Virus record (IMG/VR): IMGVR_UViG_3300042568_000343
Location: 1 to 30,791 of that record
Strand: one strand, 5' to 3'
From: a virus
DNA length: 30,791 nucleotides
A program made the position numbers and the translations under genes. The notes beneath the pieces were generated by a model. That model searched no databases, was not told where the DNA came from, and saw nothing but the letters and a program-made list of their open reading frames with translations. Below are positions 12,946-21,958 of this stretch, one piece after another; the first letter of the stretch is position 1, and the number at the start of each line of letters is the position of its first letter.

Positions 12946-14562
12946 ATGCCCGTCGTCCAGATACGTTCGCAGCCGGGCATCAAGCGCGACGGCACGAAGT
13001 TCGAGGGCGATAACTACGTCGATGGGCAGTGGGTGCGCTTTCAGCGCGGCCTGCCGCGTAAGATCGGCGGCTATCGCGCGATCAGCAAGTATCTGCGCGA
13101 GGTCAGCCGCGCGCTGCACGAGTTCACGCAAAACAGCCTGACCTACGTCCACAGCGGCTCGGCCAACCTCGTCGAGCGCTTTTACATCGACAACAGCTTC
13201 AACACGTCCGTCATCACCAACCGGACGCCGGCAACGCTGGCGGCCGATCCAAACAATATGTGGCAGTTCGACGCCATCGCCGCGCCGGGCCTCGGCGGCC
13301 TGCAGCTTGTCGCGCAGGTCGCACCGAACCTTGAGTGCATCTGCAACGCGGATGGCGGCCAGCTTTTCTTCGGGGATCTGTTCGGCACCGCGCCGCTGCA
13401 GCCAATCACCAATCTGCCGGTCGGCTACAGCGCCACCGGGGGCGTCGCCGTCTTCCACCCCTACACGTTCATCTTCGGCAACGACGGCTACGTGGCGTTT
13501 TCGGTGGCGGGCGATCCCACGGACTACACCAGCCTCGGCTCTGGCGCGGCGAACATCGCCTCGCAGAAGATCGTGCGCGGCATCGCCCTGCGTGGCGGGC
13601 CGGGCAACTCCCCGTCCGGCCTGTTCTGGTCGGCTGACGCGCTGGTGCGCGCCTCGTTCGTGGGCGGCGCGCCCGTGTTCCAGTTCGACACGATCAGCAC
13701 GCAAACCTCAATCCTCGGCGCGAACACCGTCATCGAGTACGACGGCATCTTCTACTGGTGCGGCACCGACCGCTTCCTGATGTTCAACGGCGTCGTGCGC
13801 GAGGTGCCGAACAACCTCAACCTGAACTACTTCTTCGAGGGCCTCAACCAGTCGCAGCGCCAGAAGGTGTTTGCGATGAAGGTGCCGCGCTACGGCGAGA
13901 TCTGGTGGTGCTACCCGCGCGGCGAGGCGATCGAGCCGTCGCACGCCGTCATTTACAACGTGCGCGAGAATACGTGGTACGACTGTGAGTTGCCCAACAG
14001 CGGCCGCAGCGCAGCCGTGTCCCCCACGGTCTTCCCCAAGCCGCTGATGACGGGCGTGGTGCCGACTGCAGCGGCAGAAGAAATCCGCGTCACTGAGGCC
14101 AGCGACACGCGCATCACGGAGACGGGTGGAGACGTGCGCGTCACGGAAGACAGCGGCGATGATCAGTATCGCCTGTGGGTGCATGAGGTGGGCGTGGACG
14201 ATATCGACGGCCTGAACATCCAGCCCGTGCTGAGCTTCTTCGAGACGGCTGACATGTCGCTGCCGGTGACGAGCCAAGAGAACAAGGCGCTGCAGGTGCT
14301 GATGGTCGAGCCCGACTTCGTGCAGAGCGGCGACATGACCATGCAGGTGACCGGCCGCGCCAACGCGCGATCGCCCGAGGTGACAACGGAGCCGCACACC
14401 ATCTACGAGACGCCGCCGACGCCGCAGGATCAGGTCGTGTACTTCAAGACGCAGCGCCGCGAGCTGCGCTTCCGCTTCGAGAGCAACGCCATCGGCGGCG
14501 ACTATCAGATGGGCTTGGTGCTGGCGCACATCCAGCCCGGCGATGCCACGGTGATCGGGTGA
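12946..14562 (+). CDS. Tail nozzle / DNA-stabilisation protein (P22 gp10-like)
   Basis: 538 residues, ATG directly after the preceding TAA. The beta-propeller-type pattern of nozzle proteins is clear: GQWVRFQRGLPRKIGGYRAI at the N-terminus, repeated blade segments (PYTFIFGNDGYVAFSVAGDP, SGLFWSADALVRASFV), and the family-typical VIEYDGIFYWCGTDRFLMFNG, QRQKVFAMKVPRYGEIWWCYP and AVIYNVRENTWYDCELP. Residues 379-403 hold three RVTE/RITE/RVTE repeats not expected in the core. Nozzle proteins close the tail channel under the adaptor. It overlaps the next gene by GTGA. Confidence 0.85.
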   Translation: MPVVQIRSQPGIKRDGTKFEGDNYVDGQWVRFQRGLPRKIGGYRAISKYLREVSRALHEFTQNSLTYVHSGSANLVERFYIDNSFNTSVITNRTPATLAADPNNMWQFDAIAAPGLGGLQLVAQVAPNLECICNADGGQLFFGDLFGTAPLQPITNLPVGYSATGGVAVFHPYTFIFGNDGYVAFSVAGDPTDYTSLGSGAANIASQKIVRGIALRGGPGNSPSGLFWSADALVRASFVGGAPVFQFDTISTQTSILGANTVIEYDGIFYWCGTDRFLMFNGVVREVPNNLNLNYFFEGLNQSQRQKVFAMKVPRYGEIWWCYPRGEAIEPSHAVIYNVRENTWYDCELPNSGRSAAVSPTVFPKPLMTGVVPTAAAEEIRVTEASDTRITETGGDVRVTEDSGDDQYRLWVHEVGVDDIDGLNIQPVLSFFETADMSLPVTSQENKALQVLMVEPDFVQSGDMTMQVTGRANARSPEVTTEPHTIYETPPTPQDQVVYFKTQRRELRFRFESNAIGGDYQMGLVLAHIQPGDATVIG

Positions 14563-14792
14563 TCGATCCGCGCGGCATGGGTTTGATTGATTGGGCCGAT
14601 AGCGTTATACTGTCGGTTGGCGATGCGTGGGCGTTTGGTCGGCTTGACGACGAGAACGACTGGCAAGATTGGGCCACGGGCTTTTTGAAGGCGTCGCCGT
14701 TTTCAACACGCGCCGCGCCAGATCCGTACCAATTCGATGACTGGCGCGAGTGGGCGATGCGGGTCTACCCGATGCTTGAGGGACAGGGCTGA
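14559..14792 (+). CDS. Small acidic Trp-rich protein following the nozzle
   Basis: 77 residues from the GTG at 14559 in a GTGA overlap with the nozzle stop. The protein is acidic and Trp-rich (IDWADSVILSVGDAWAFGR, DDENDWQDWATGFL, FDDWREWAMRVYPMLE). Such small proteins recur after nozzle genes in related environmental phages as I remember them. No catalytic motif or membrane span is present. A tail assembly or plug role is a contextual guess. Confidence 0.75.
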   Translation: MIDPRGMGLIDWADSVILSVGDAWAFGRLDDENDWQDWATGFLKASPFSTRAAPDPYQFDDWREWAMRVYPMLEGQG

Positions 14793-17011
14793 TGGAGTAC
14801 GAAAACGATCTGATGGGCGGCCTCTCCGCTGCGATGCAGCCGATGGCGCAGCCAACCGGCGGTCTGACTGCTGCGCCGGGGCCAGCGCCCTACAGCCCTC
14901 CGATGCTTACGCCAGAACAGATTGCAGAACTGCAGGCAAGTGCCGCCCTGATGCAGCAGCGCATTCAGGCGGCGTCTGATCCAAATCGCAACGCCGCTTT
15001 TGACAAATACGTTGCTGATCAGGCCGCGAAGGGAGTTGAGGTCGCTTCGACCTACACTGGCGGCGGTGGCCCACTCGGCAGTGGCGGCATATTCGGCATA
15101 ACCGATTTCGCTCCGGCTTTTGATCCCGCAAATCCGGCAGGCACCACGGGGCAGGTCGTTCGCTTTGATCCGGGGCAAATGAATGCCCCAGTCGTTTTCC
15201 AGCCCGGCCAGCAATACGTGTTGACCGACGCCTCTGGCGAGAATGTCGTGGGCCGCGCTTCTTCGGTGGAGGAGCTACAGAAGCTCGCTGCCGCTAAAGA
15301 AAAAATGCCTTACGGCTTCCAGTTGTATCGTGCAGACGAGCAAGGAGGTTATCAACCCGGCACGCAGCTTTTCGGTGAGACAGATCCGCGTACTAAAGGA
15401 TTGATGGGGGCTATTGTAAATTACGGATTACCAATTGCAGTAGGTGCTGTTACTGGAGGTCTCGGTTTTCTACCTGCAATGGCGGCCTCTGGCGCTGCGT
15501 CAGGTGCCGCTAGACTGATGACCGGATACACACCGGAAGACGCAGCAAAAGCCGCAGCGATTGCGGCTGCCACAAGAGGCGTGTTGAAAGGCACTGGCCT
15601 TGAAGACGCCCTTGGTCAGGTCTTATCAGCAAAAGGCTCTGCTGTGGGTAACGCCGTGAACCCCGGTTTCTACGTTCCCGGAACCGTTATTCCAAAATTT
15701 GTGGCCCCCACGCTTTCCGGTCTGGGCAGCACGGTTGGTACTCTTGCGGCCGCACCTGTGGCGGGCGAAATCCTTGTCCAAGGCGCGCGCAATGCCGTCA
15801 GTCCTGCGCTGGCTTCCGCAATCACCGGTGCTGCATCAAGCGGCTTTGATCAGTTCCTAAGCGACAACGCCGGCATGATTAACGGTATGACGCCAGAAGA
15901 GCCGGCTGCGGCGGAAGGGCCGCAAAACGATTACCAGCCCGGTGATGATGCGCCGATTGTTGTTACCGGCCAGTCGCCTCTTAACATCGGCGGGGCGTTT
16001 GCCCCCGTCGCCGGAGCAGCAGCGCCAACTGGGGGTAATCTCGACTATCTTAATGATATTCTTCAAGACGAGATTAATACACAGACGGTACGCGGCAAGC
16101 GTCCTATCACCGACAAAATTATTACCGGTGTTCTAGGTGCAGCCGGTCTAGGCGCGGTTGCCAACACGGTAGGGGCCAGCGGCAAACCCGCAACCACAGG
16201 TGACAAAATCCAAACGGGTCTGACGGGCGCGGCTCTATTGGCCGGCGCTCTCGGCGGGGGTGGCGGCACCGGTGCTGGTGGTGCAACCGGCCTCGACGCG
16301 CTCGCCCCGACCTTCCGCGCGCAACTGCCCACGCCGCGCGGTCAGTTCACGCCGCAGGCCCTCACGCAGCGCCCGCCCGGCGAGGCCGGCCGCCCGGACA
16401 TCGACTACGCGCGCTACGGCTACGGCCCGGCGCGCTCGTTCTTCAACTACGTCCCCGAGACACAGGCCGAGCGCGACGCCTTCGCCGCAACCGCCGCTGC
16501 GCCCGCCGCACCGCGCGTGGGCGTCGGCACCGTCATGCCGCAGGCGCTCCCCGGCGCTGCCCAGACCGGCGCGACGGACTCCGTCTTGCGCGCCGGCTTC
16601 GAAAAGCTGCGCGCCGCCGTGCCGGGCGCGTCTGACGCCGAACTGGTTGCGTTCCTCGGCACTCCCGAGGGGCAGCAGGAACTCGCCATGATCTTCGAGG
16701 GTCTGGGCGCAACGACGCGCGCCAAGGGCGGCAGCATGGGCGGCAAGGGCCAGAGCCGTGAGAGCTTCGCGGTGAACGGCGCAGGCACCGGCCGCAGTGA
16801 CGAGATCCCGGCATTGCTCAGCGACGGCGAATATGTCATCGACGCCGAGACCGTGGCGCTGCTCGGCGATGGATCCGGCAAGGCCGGTGCCCAGCGCCTC
16901 GACGAGTTCCGCGCCAAAATTCGCAAACACAAGGGCCGCAACTTGGCCAAGGGCAAGTTTAGTGTTAATGCTAAGCGGCCCGAGCGTTACCTCTCAGGGG
17001 GATTGGTTTAA
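14792..17011 (+). CDS. Large ejection/internal virion protein with conserved C-terminal domain
   Basis: 739 residues. The N-terminal 200 residues are Ala/Gly/Pro/Gln-rich. A hydrophobic glycine-rich segment lies around 203-245 (GLMGAIVNYGLPIAVGAVTG, then GFLPAMAASGAASGAA), able to insert in membranes. An Asp/Pro linker holds PIVVTGQ (388-394), a TonB-box-like string. The C-terminal ~100 residues (GRSDEIPALLSDGEYVIDAE, VALLGDGSGKAGAQRLDEF, RKHKGRNLAKGKF) are a widely conserved module of phage internal proteins. The end is SGGLV. Bases about 15290-16240 look poorer in GC than the C-terminal third, suggesting a mosaic. Probably ejected with DNA to build the periplasmic channel (inference). Confidence 0.72.
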   Translation: MEYENDLMGGLSAAMQPMAQPTGGLTAAPGPAPYSPPMLTPEQIAELQASAALMQQRIQAASDPNRNAAFDKYVADQAAKGVEVASTYTGGGGPLGSGGIFGITDFAPAFDPANPAGTTGQVVRFDPGQMNAPVVFQPGQQYVLTDASGENVVGRASSVEELQKLAAAKEKMPYGFQLYRADEQGGYQPGTQLFGETDPRTKGLMGAIVNYGLPIAVGAVTGGLGFLPAMAASGAASGAARLMTGYTPEDAAKAAAIAAATRGVLKGTGLEDALGQVLSAKGSAVGNAVNPGFYVPGTVIPKFVAPTLSGLGSTVGTLAAAPVAGEILVQGARNAVSPALASAITGAASSGFDQFLSDNAGMINGMTPEEPAAAEGPQNDYQPGDDAPIVVTGQSPLNIGGAFAPVAGAAAPTGGNLDYLNDILQDEINTQTVRGKRPITDKIITGVLGAAGLGAVANTVGASGKPATTGDKIQTGLTGAALLAGALGGGGGTGAGGATGLDALAPTFRAQLPTPRGQFTPQALTQRPPGEAGRPDIDYARYGYGPARSFFNYVPETQAERDAFAATAAAPAAPRVGVGTVMPQALPGAAQTGATDSVLRAGFEKLRAAVPGASDAELVAFLGTPEGQQELAMIFEGLGATTRAKGGSMGGKGQSRESFAVNGAGTGRSDEIPALLSDGEYVIDAETVALLGDGSGKAGAQRLDEFRAKIRKHKGRNLAKGKFSVNAKRPERYLSGGLV

Positions 17012-17868
17012 TGGGTTTTCTGGACTTCCTGACTGAAGGCAAGGCACCGCAGGCCGTGCCCGTCTCCTCGACGGAGCAGTCGGTGCTGCCTGACTGGTAT
17101 ACGAACTATGCGATGGACATCCTGTCCAATCAGCAGGCACTCGCCAACCGCGCCTTCCCGCTGTACCAAGGGCCGCGCATCGCCGACTTCACGGCGCTGC
17201 AGCAAAAGGCCTTCGAGCAGACGCCGCAGGCGGCGCAGGCCTACGAGCCGTACATGGCGCAGGCCGGACGCAGCGCGGCCGATGTCACGCAGCAGTTCAT
17301 GAACCCGTACACTGAGCAGGTCGTCAGCCGCATCGGTGAGATGGGCACGCGCGCCCTCAAGGAGCAGATCCTGCCCGGCATCGAGGGCGAGATGATCCGC
17401 GCCGGCCAGTTCGGCGGCACGCGGCAGGCGGAGCTGACCGGTCGCGCCATCCGCGACGCCACCGAGGGCATCTCGGCGCAGCAGGCGCAGGCGCTGGAGC
17501 GCGGCTACGCGCAGTCGCTGGGCGCTGCCCAGCGGGAGCAGGAGCGGCAGGGCGGACTAGCGCAGCAGGCGCAGCAGCTCGGCCTGACGGGCGTGGGCGC
17601 GCTGCAGACGGCGGGCGGCCTCCAGCAGGGCCAGACGCAGCGCAACCTTGACCTCGCCTATCAGGACTTCCTGCAGCAGCAGGGCTTCCCGCAGGAGCAG
17701 GTCAAGGGCATGATCGGCGCGCTGCAGGGCGTCGCCCCGGCGGTGCCGAAGGGCGCAACCAAGGTCGGCACGGAAGTGCCGGGCGCGATGAGCCCGTCGC
17801 TGCTGGCCTCGCTCGGATCGACGTTCGCGACGATCAAGGGCTTTGAAAACCTGTTCGGGGGTGGCTGA
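17011..17868 (+). CDS. Internal virion/ejection protein, Gln-rich and helical
   Basis: 285 residues with the start overlapping the previous stop (TAATG). After an N-terminal segment (LPDWYTNYAMDILSNQQALA) the protein is a long Gln/Ala-rich helical region with conserved-looking blocks QQFMNPYTEQVVSRIGEMG, EGEMIRAGQFGGTRQAEL and LDLAYQDFLQQQGFPQEQ. These blocks recur in environmental podovirus-like phages beside ejection genes. Coiled-coil assembly into an ejection tube is plausible. No enzymatic motif is seen. It ends in NLFGGG. Confidence 0.72.
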   Translation: MGFLDFLTEGKAPQAVPVSSTEQSVLPDWYTNYAMDILSNQQALANRAFPLYQGPRIADFTALQQKAFEQTPQAAQAYEPYMAQAGRSAADVTQQFMNPYTEQVVSRIGEMGTRALKEQILPGIEGEMIRAGQFGGTRQAELTGRAIRDATEGISAQQAQALERGYAQSLGAAQREQERQGGLAQQAQQLGLTGVGALQTAGGLQQGQTQRNLDLAYQDFLQQQGFPQEQVKGMIGALQGVAPAVPKGATKVGTEVPGAMSPSLLASLGSTFATIKGFENLFGGG

Positions 17869-18512
17869 TGGACGAAGATGAAGATATCGGCGGCCTCGGT
17901 TCGGCCGTGACCGGCGAGGGCATCAATGCTCTGATGACGCCCGGTCTGTCGTCGGCCGACGCGCGGGCTGCCTTCAGCAAGGCACAGGGTGCCGTTGAGA
18001 AGCAGATCAGCGCGAACTTGGGGCTGATAAACGCGGCAAAGGATCGCCTTCGCACGCAACGCGCGGGGCCGTCTGACGCCGAGAAGTATTTCGCGATTGC
18101 GGCCGCTCTGGGCCAGCCGACACGCACCGGATCGTTTGGCGAGACTATGGGCAATCTCGGCACGCTGCTGAGCAAGTACTCAGGCGCGAAGCGCGAGGCT
18201 GAAAGCGAGCGCGAGTCTCTACTCGAAAAGTTAGGCATGCAGACCGGCACCGAGCAGTTGCGTCTGCTGATGCAAGGTCAGACTGGCGCTAGAGAAGCTC
18301 TGCGCGCTGTATTGGCGCAGGAAGGGAAGCAGCGCAAGACAGGCTTCAACCCCGTCACCGGCGTGTTGGAGTACATGGACACCGGCGAGCCTGTTAAGGG
18401 CTCGACCAATCTTCCTGTGTACACGCCGGAGCAGGCCGCTGCCGCGAAGGCGGCCATCGGGGGCAAGACCCTGCGTTTCCGCAGCACTGACGGTCGCGAG
18501 CTGGAGATCTGA
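17868..18512 (+). CDS. Internal virion/ejection protein, helical
   Basis: 214 residues, TGATG overlap with the preceding gene. It is acidic at the N-terminus (DEDEDIGGLG), then helical with GPSDAEKYFAIAAALGQPTR, GSFGETMGNLGTLLSKYSG and EREKESLLEKL-like segments; the C-terminal 60 residues contain TGFNPVTGVLEYMDTGEPV and a basic strand. The central motif is one I associate with internal proteins of environmental podovirus-like phages. No enzymatic residues are recognised. Confidence 0.7.
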   Translation: MDEDEDIGGLGSAVTGEGINALMTPGLSSADARAAFSKAQGAVEKQISANLGLINAAKDRLRTQRAGPSDAEKYFAIAAALGQPTRTGSFGETMGNLGTLLSKYSGAKREAESERESLLEKLGMQTGTEQLRLLMQGQTGAREALRAVLAQEGKQRKTGFNPVTGVLEYMDTGEPVKGSTNLPVYTPEQAAAAKAAIGGKTLRFRSTDGRELEI

Positions 18513-18513
18513 T

Positions 18514-19239
18514 ATGGCCGAAGATCCGTACCTTCGCATAGGCGCTCGCCCAGCCCGCGCCGCAGCCGCCCCAACGGTTAAAGAGCGAGCCTCGCTTGCT
18601 GACTTGGACGCCAAGTATGCTGCCATGGAGGCAGAGCGCAAACGTCTTGCCATGGAGCAAGCGCGCCTCGACCGGCTGCTTGCCACGCCGATCCCCGAGG
18701 CACCCAAGCCCGCGATACAGAAGACGCGCGAAACGATGATGGAAACGCGCGGCAAAGTCATCGGTGAGAAGGCCGCCGCGCAGGAGTTTGCGCTGCCCAA
18801 AGTCGAGCAGAGCGTTTCCCGCGCGTTTCAGTCAGCGCAAAGCCTGCTAAAGCACCCCGGCTTCGAGGCGGCTACAGGCATGCCTAATCCGTTTAAAGGC
18901 GGCTTCGGCATCGGGAACATCCCCGGCACGCCGGCCGGCGACTACTCCCAAGAGCTGAAGACGGCGATTGCCGAGGCCTTCGTGCCTGCCTTCGAGACGC
19001 TCAAGGGTGCCGGCGCTATCACTGAGGCGGAAGGCAAGGCCGCCCTCGCTGCCCTCGCCAACCTCGGCACGGGCATGAGCGAGAAGCAGATGCGCCGTGA
19101 GGTGCAGAAGTACGTGGACAAGCTGGCGACCGGCCTCGACGTGGCCCGCAAACAGGCGGGCATGGGCGGCAGCCCCTTCACCTACGAAGATCTGATGCGC
19201 GAGAAGCGCCGTCGGGCAGAAATGAAGGGGCAGCGCTGA
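18514..19239 (+). CDS. Internal virion/ejection protein, coiled-coil N-terminus
   Basis: 241 residues, one base after the previous stop; it shares TGATG with the next gene. Residues about 22-50 form a heptad-like coil (LADLDAKYAAMEAERKRLAM). Then come a Pro-rich linker and a block FVPAFETLKGAGAITEAEGKAALAALANLGTG with a following helical region (SEKQMRREVQKYVDKLATGLD). The second block recurs in phage internal proteins and is predicted helical. Likely an ejectosome component by position. No catalytic motif. Confidence 0.7.
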   Translation: MAEDPYLRIGARPARAAAAPTVKERASLADLDAKYAAMEAERKRLAMEQARLDRLLATPIPEAPKPAIQKTRETMMETRGKVIGEKAAAQEFALPKVEQSVSRAFQSAQSLLKHPGFEAATGMPNPFKGGFGIGNIPGTPAGDYSQELKTAIAEAFVPAFETLKGAGAITEAEGKAALAALANLGTGMSEKQMRREVQKYVDKLATGLDVARKQAGMGGSPFTYEDLMREKRRRAEMKGQR

Positions 19240-21446
19240 TGGCTGAGCCGCTCCGCGTCAACATCCCGTACCCGCGCCGCGTTGAAGATCTTCGTGACGA
19301 CGAGATCGATTACCTTGCCGGCGAGTACGGCAAGACCGACGCGCAGACCGGCCAGCTCTCCGACGAAGAGCTGGACGAGCTGCTGCTGCCTTACGCTCGC
19401 TCTGGTGCTGAAGCGCCGGAGATCGTGGTCACGGCACCGCGCATCGCGCAGCCTGCATTCGACCTCACAGCCGGCGAGATGCTGGCGGGCGGCGCGCGTG
19501 AGATGGCGGGCGGCGCTCTCTTTGAGTTTGCCGACGAGGCGGAGGCGGCTGCCCGCGCTCCCTTCTCCGACAAGAGCTATGACGAAATCCTGCGCGAGAT
19601 CCGCCAGAGCCGTGCGCGCTTCGCCGAGGCTGAGCCGGGTGCCGCGATCGCGCTGAACATGGCCGGCGGCATCGCGCCCATGCTCATCCCCGGCGTGGGG
19701 CTGCTGGGCAAGACCGCGCAGGCTGCGACGGGCATCAGCAAGCTGGCGTCACCGCTGGCGCGTACTATGGCCACAGGCTCTCTGCAGGGCGGGATCTCGG
19801 GCATTGGTGCCGGGGAAGGCGCGGAAGAGCGCGCCACCATGGGCCTCGCGGGCGCTGGCCTCGGCGGCGGGCTGGGCGGCGCTATGTTCGGCGGCGGACG
19901 CGGCGCGCAGTTCTTGCGTGACGCCTACCGCGCTCGTGGCGGCGGCGACGAGGCCCGCGCGGCTGAGACGGCTGCAGACATCTTGGCTGGCCGCATCGAG
20001 GGGGCTCCGGCCGACCTGCGGACGCGCCTTGATCTGGAGCGTCGGTACGGCGTGCCCACCACGCTGGGCACCGCGTCGCCTGAACTGGCCACGCTGACTG
20101 AGACCGTCATGCGCGAGCCGTCAGCCTCTCGCGCCGCGCTCGCCACCAATCTTGCTGAGCAGCAGGCCGGCGCACCCCGCCGCGTCCAGACGCAAATCGA
20201 CATGGCATTTCCGGGCACGCCGGACTACTTCGCCGCCGAAGAGCGCATCCTCGACACGCTGCGGCAGAACGCCAATGCCCGCTACGGTGCGGCCTATGCC
20301 GCCGCGCCGGAGGTGCGCGACCCGCTCATCTTGGGGGCGCTGAACAATCCCGCCATCCAGTCCGCCTATCAGGATGCCCTGCGTATGTCTCGCGACGAGA
20401 TGGCGGCGGCGGCACTGCGCGGCGAAGACCCGGCGCAGTACGCCATGAAGGAGTTCATGGAGCCCATACTGGACGCAGAGGGCAGCCTCGTCGGCCTCAA
20501 GGCCAGCGGCAAGATGGTGCCTGACTTGCGCTCGCTGGACGCGGTCAAGCGCGCCTTGGACGCGCGTGTGTCTGGCCTCTACTCCTCCGGGCAGGGTGGC
20601 GAGGCCACCGCGCTAAAGGAACTGCGGAACGCCTTCGTTGATCGCCTCGATAAGGTCGGGCCGGCGGAGTATCGGGCTGCCCGCGCCCAGTATAAGGGCG
20701 ACATTGAAATCAAGGAGGCGCTGGAGGCCGGGCGCGCGGCCAACAAACTGCGCTGGCAGGAAGTCGGCAAGCTGGCGCGCGAGTACTCGCCGGGTGAGCT
20801 GCAGGCATTCAAGACCGGCCTCGTGCAGAACTTGATGAAGCGTTTTGAGGACACGTCGCGCAAGCGCAACTTCGCCGACGAGATCATAAACACGCCGAAC
20901 CTTCGCAAGTCGCTGCAGGCCGTCACCGATCCGGGTGAGTTCACCGTTCTGGACGCCGCGCTCAAGCGCGAGGCAGAGCTGTTCAAGGAAGGCAGCCGCG
21001 TCATGGGTGGCAGCCAGACCTTCGGGCGCGCGGCGGAGAAGCAGGCAATCGAGGAGCGCATCGCGCAGGGCGACGTTCCCGCTGCGGTTGACCTGATCCT
21101 CAATCCGACGCCGGGCAACATCTTCCGTCGCGTCATGCAAGTGACTTCCAACATGCGTAACGCCAACGTGTCGCGCGCGACGTTCAATCAGCTCGCCAAG
21201 ATGCTCAGCGCCGGCTCTCCGCAGGAAATCGATGAGGTGCTGACCGCCCTTGCGGCTGCAGCGCCCGTCCGCAAGGCGCGCGAGGAGGCGTTTGAGAGCG
21301 GCGCGACCCGTGCCGGCACGGCGGCCGCCCGCACGATCGCGCCATCGCCCGAGATGGAGAAGGAAGAGCTTGAAGATCCCGGCGAGCTTGTTATCCCCGA
21401 CATCGACCTGAGCGGTCTGTCCACCATGCCCGGAGCGCCTCAGTAA
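19239..21446 (+). CDS. Large ejection protein with Gly-zipper membrane segment and TonB-box-like motif
   Basis: 735 residues. The acidic N-terminus (RVEDLRDDEIDYLAGEYG, SDEELDELLLPYA) leads to EIVVTAPR at 61-68, a string resembling TonB boxes. Residues about 134-220 contain Ala/Gly-rich hydrophobic segments (IALNMAGGIAPMLIPGVGLL, GLAGAGLGGGLGGAMFGGG) that could span a membrane as in other ejection proteins. The remainder is helical and charged (DLRTRLDLERRYGVPTTLG, QARYKG-like repeats), consistent with a long helical tube. Coupled on both sides (TGATG upstream, TAATG downstream). P22 gp16/gp20 or T7 gp15/gp16 are functional analogues only. Confidence 0.72.
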   Translation: MAEPLRVNIPYPRRVEDLRDDEIDYLAGEYGKTDAQTGQLSDEELDELLLPYARSGAEAPEIVVTAPRIAQPAFDLTAGEMLAGGAREMAGGALFEFADEAEAAARAPFSDKSYDEILREIRQSRARFAEAEPGAAIALNMAGGIAPMLIPGVGLLGKTAQAATGISKLASPLARTMATGSLQGGISGIGAGEGAEERATMGLAGAGLGGGLGGAMFGGGRGAQFLRDAYRARGGGDEARAAETAADILAGRIEGAPADLRTRLDLERRYGVPTTLGTASPELATLTETVMREPSASRAALATNLAEQQAGAPRRVQTQIDMAFPGTPDYFAAEERILDTLRQNANARYGAAYAAAPEVRDPLILGALNNPAIQSAYQDALRMSRDEMAAAALRGEDPAQYAMKEFMEPILDAEGSLVGLKASGKMVPDLRSLDAVKRALDARVSGLYSSGQGGEATALKELRNAFVDRLDKVGPAEYRAARAQYKGDIEIKEALEAGRAANKLRWQEVGKLAREYSPGELQAFKTGLVQNLMKRFEDTSRKRNFADEIINTPNLRKSLQAVTDPGEFTVLDAALKREAELFKEGSRVMGGSQTFGRAAEKQAIEERIAQGDVPAAVDLILNPTPGNIFRRVMQVTSNMRNANVSRATFNQLAKMLSAGSPQEIDEVLTALAAAAPVRKAREEAFESGATRAGTAAARTIAPSPEMEKEELEDPGELVIPDIDLSGLSTMPGAPQ

Positions 21447-21958
21447 TGCGCTCCGCCGACTTCCCCTTCGCCGTGATGCCGCAGCGCCTGCAGCGCGGCG
21501 GCAGCCCTGAAGACAAGCGCCGCGCCAAACAAATGAGCGCTCTTGAGCGCATGTTTGACAGCCCCGAGTATCTGCGGCGCGGTGTGGGCGACGCGCTCGG
21601 CACCGCCGGCCGGTATCTGTCAAGCCGCGCCAACAACCCTTCTGCAATCCCCGGCGATCTCAGGAACTTCGGCGGGATGATGTACGACGCGGTGGCCGAA
21701 GATCCTTCGGGTTTCGCCATGGACGCTCTGCTCGCACCGCTCTCTGGCATGCGCGATTTCGCTGATGTGCGGGAGCAGGCACGTGCTGCCCGTGCGGCCG
21801 GTGACGAGGAGCTGGCGAGCATGCTTGAACAGGCGGCGGTTGTCTCCGGCCTGTCGGCAATCCCCGTGGCCGGCCCGCTGCTTTCGCGCGGTGTGAAGGC
21901 CGTTCCCCGCGCCGCGAAGGCTCGCGGTGGTCTGGCTGTGAAGAAGCGCAAGGCGTAA
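21446..21958 (+). CDS. Small ejection-cluster protein with basic C-terminus
   Basis: 170 residues, TAATG couplings at both ends. It contains RRAKQMSALERMFDSPEYLR, a FGGMMYDAVAEDPSGFAMDA segment, and a hydrophobic Ala/Gly/Pro stretch near the end (VVSGLSAIPVAGPLLSRG) that may be membrane-active. The C-terminus is basic and carries the RGGLAVKKRKA motif seen in variant form in other structural proteins here. No known domain is recognised. Position between two large virion proteins suggests an ejected or internal role. Confidence 0.7.
   Translation: MRSADFPFAVMPQRLQRGGSPEDKRRAKQMSALERMFDSPEYLRRGVGDALGTAGRYLSSRANNPSAIPGDLRNFGGMMYDAVAEDPSGFAMDALLAPLSGMRDFADVREQARAARAAGDEELASMLEQAAVVSGLSAIPVAGPLLSRGVKAVPRAAKARGGLAVKKRKA

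Noticed and set aside
12016-13704. 562-residue open frame on the minus strand
   Set aside because: It is antisense to the fibre-like and nozzle genes, has Arg/Ala/Val-biased composition typical of GC-rich shadow frames, and has no motif.
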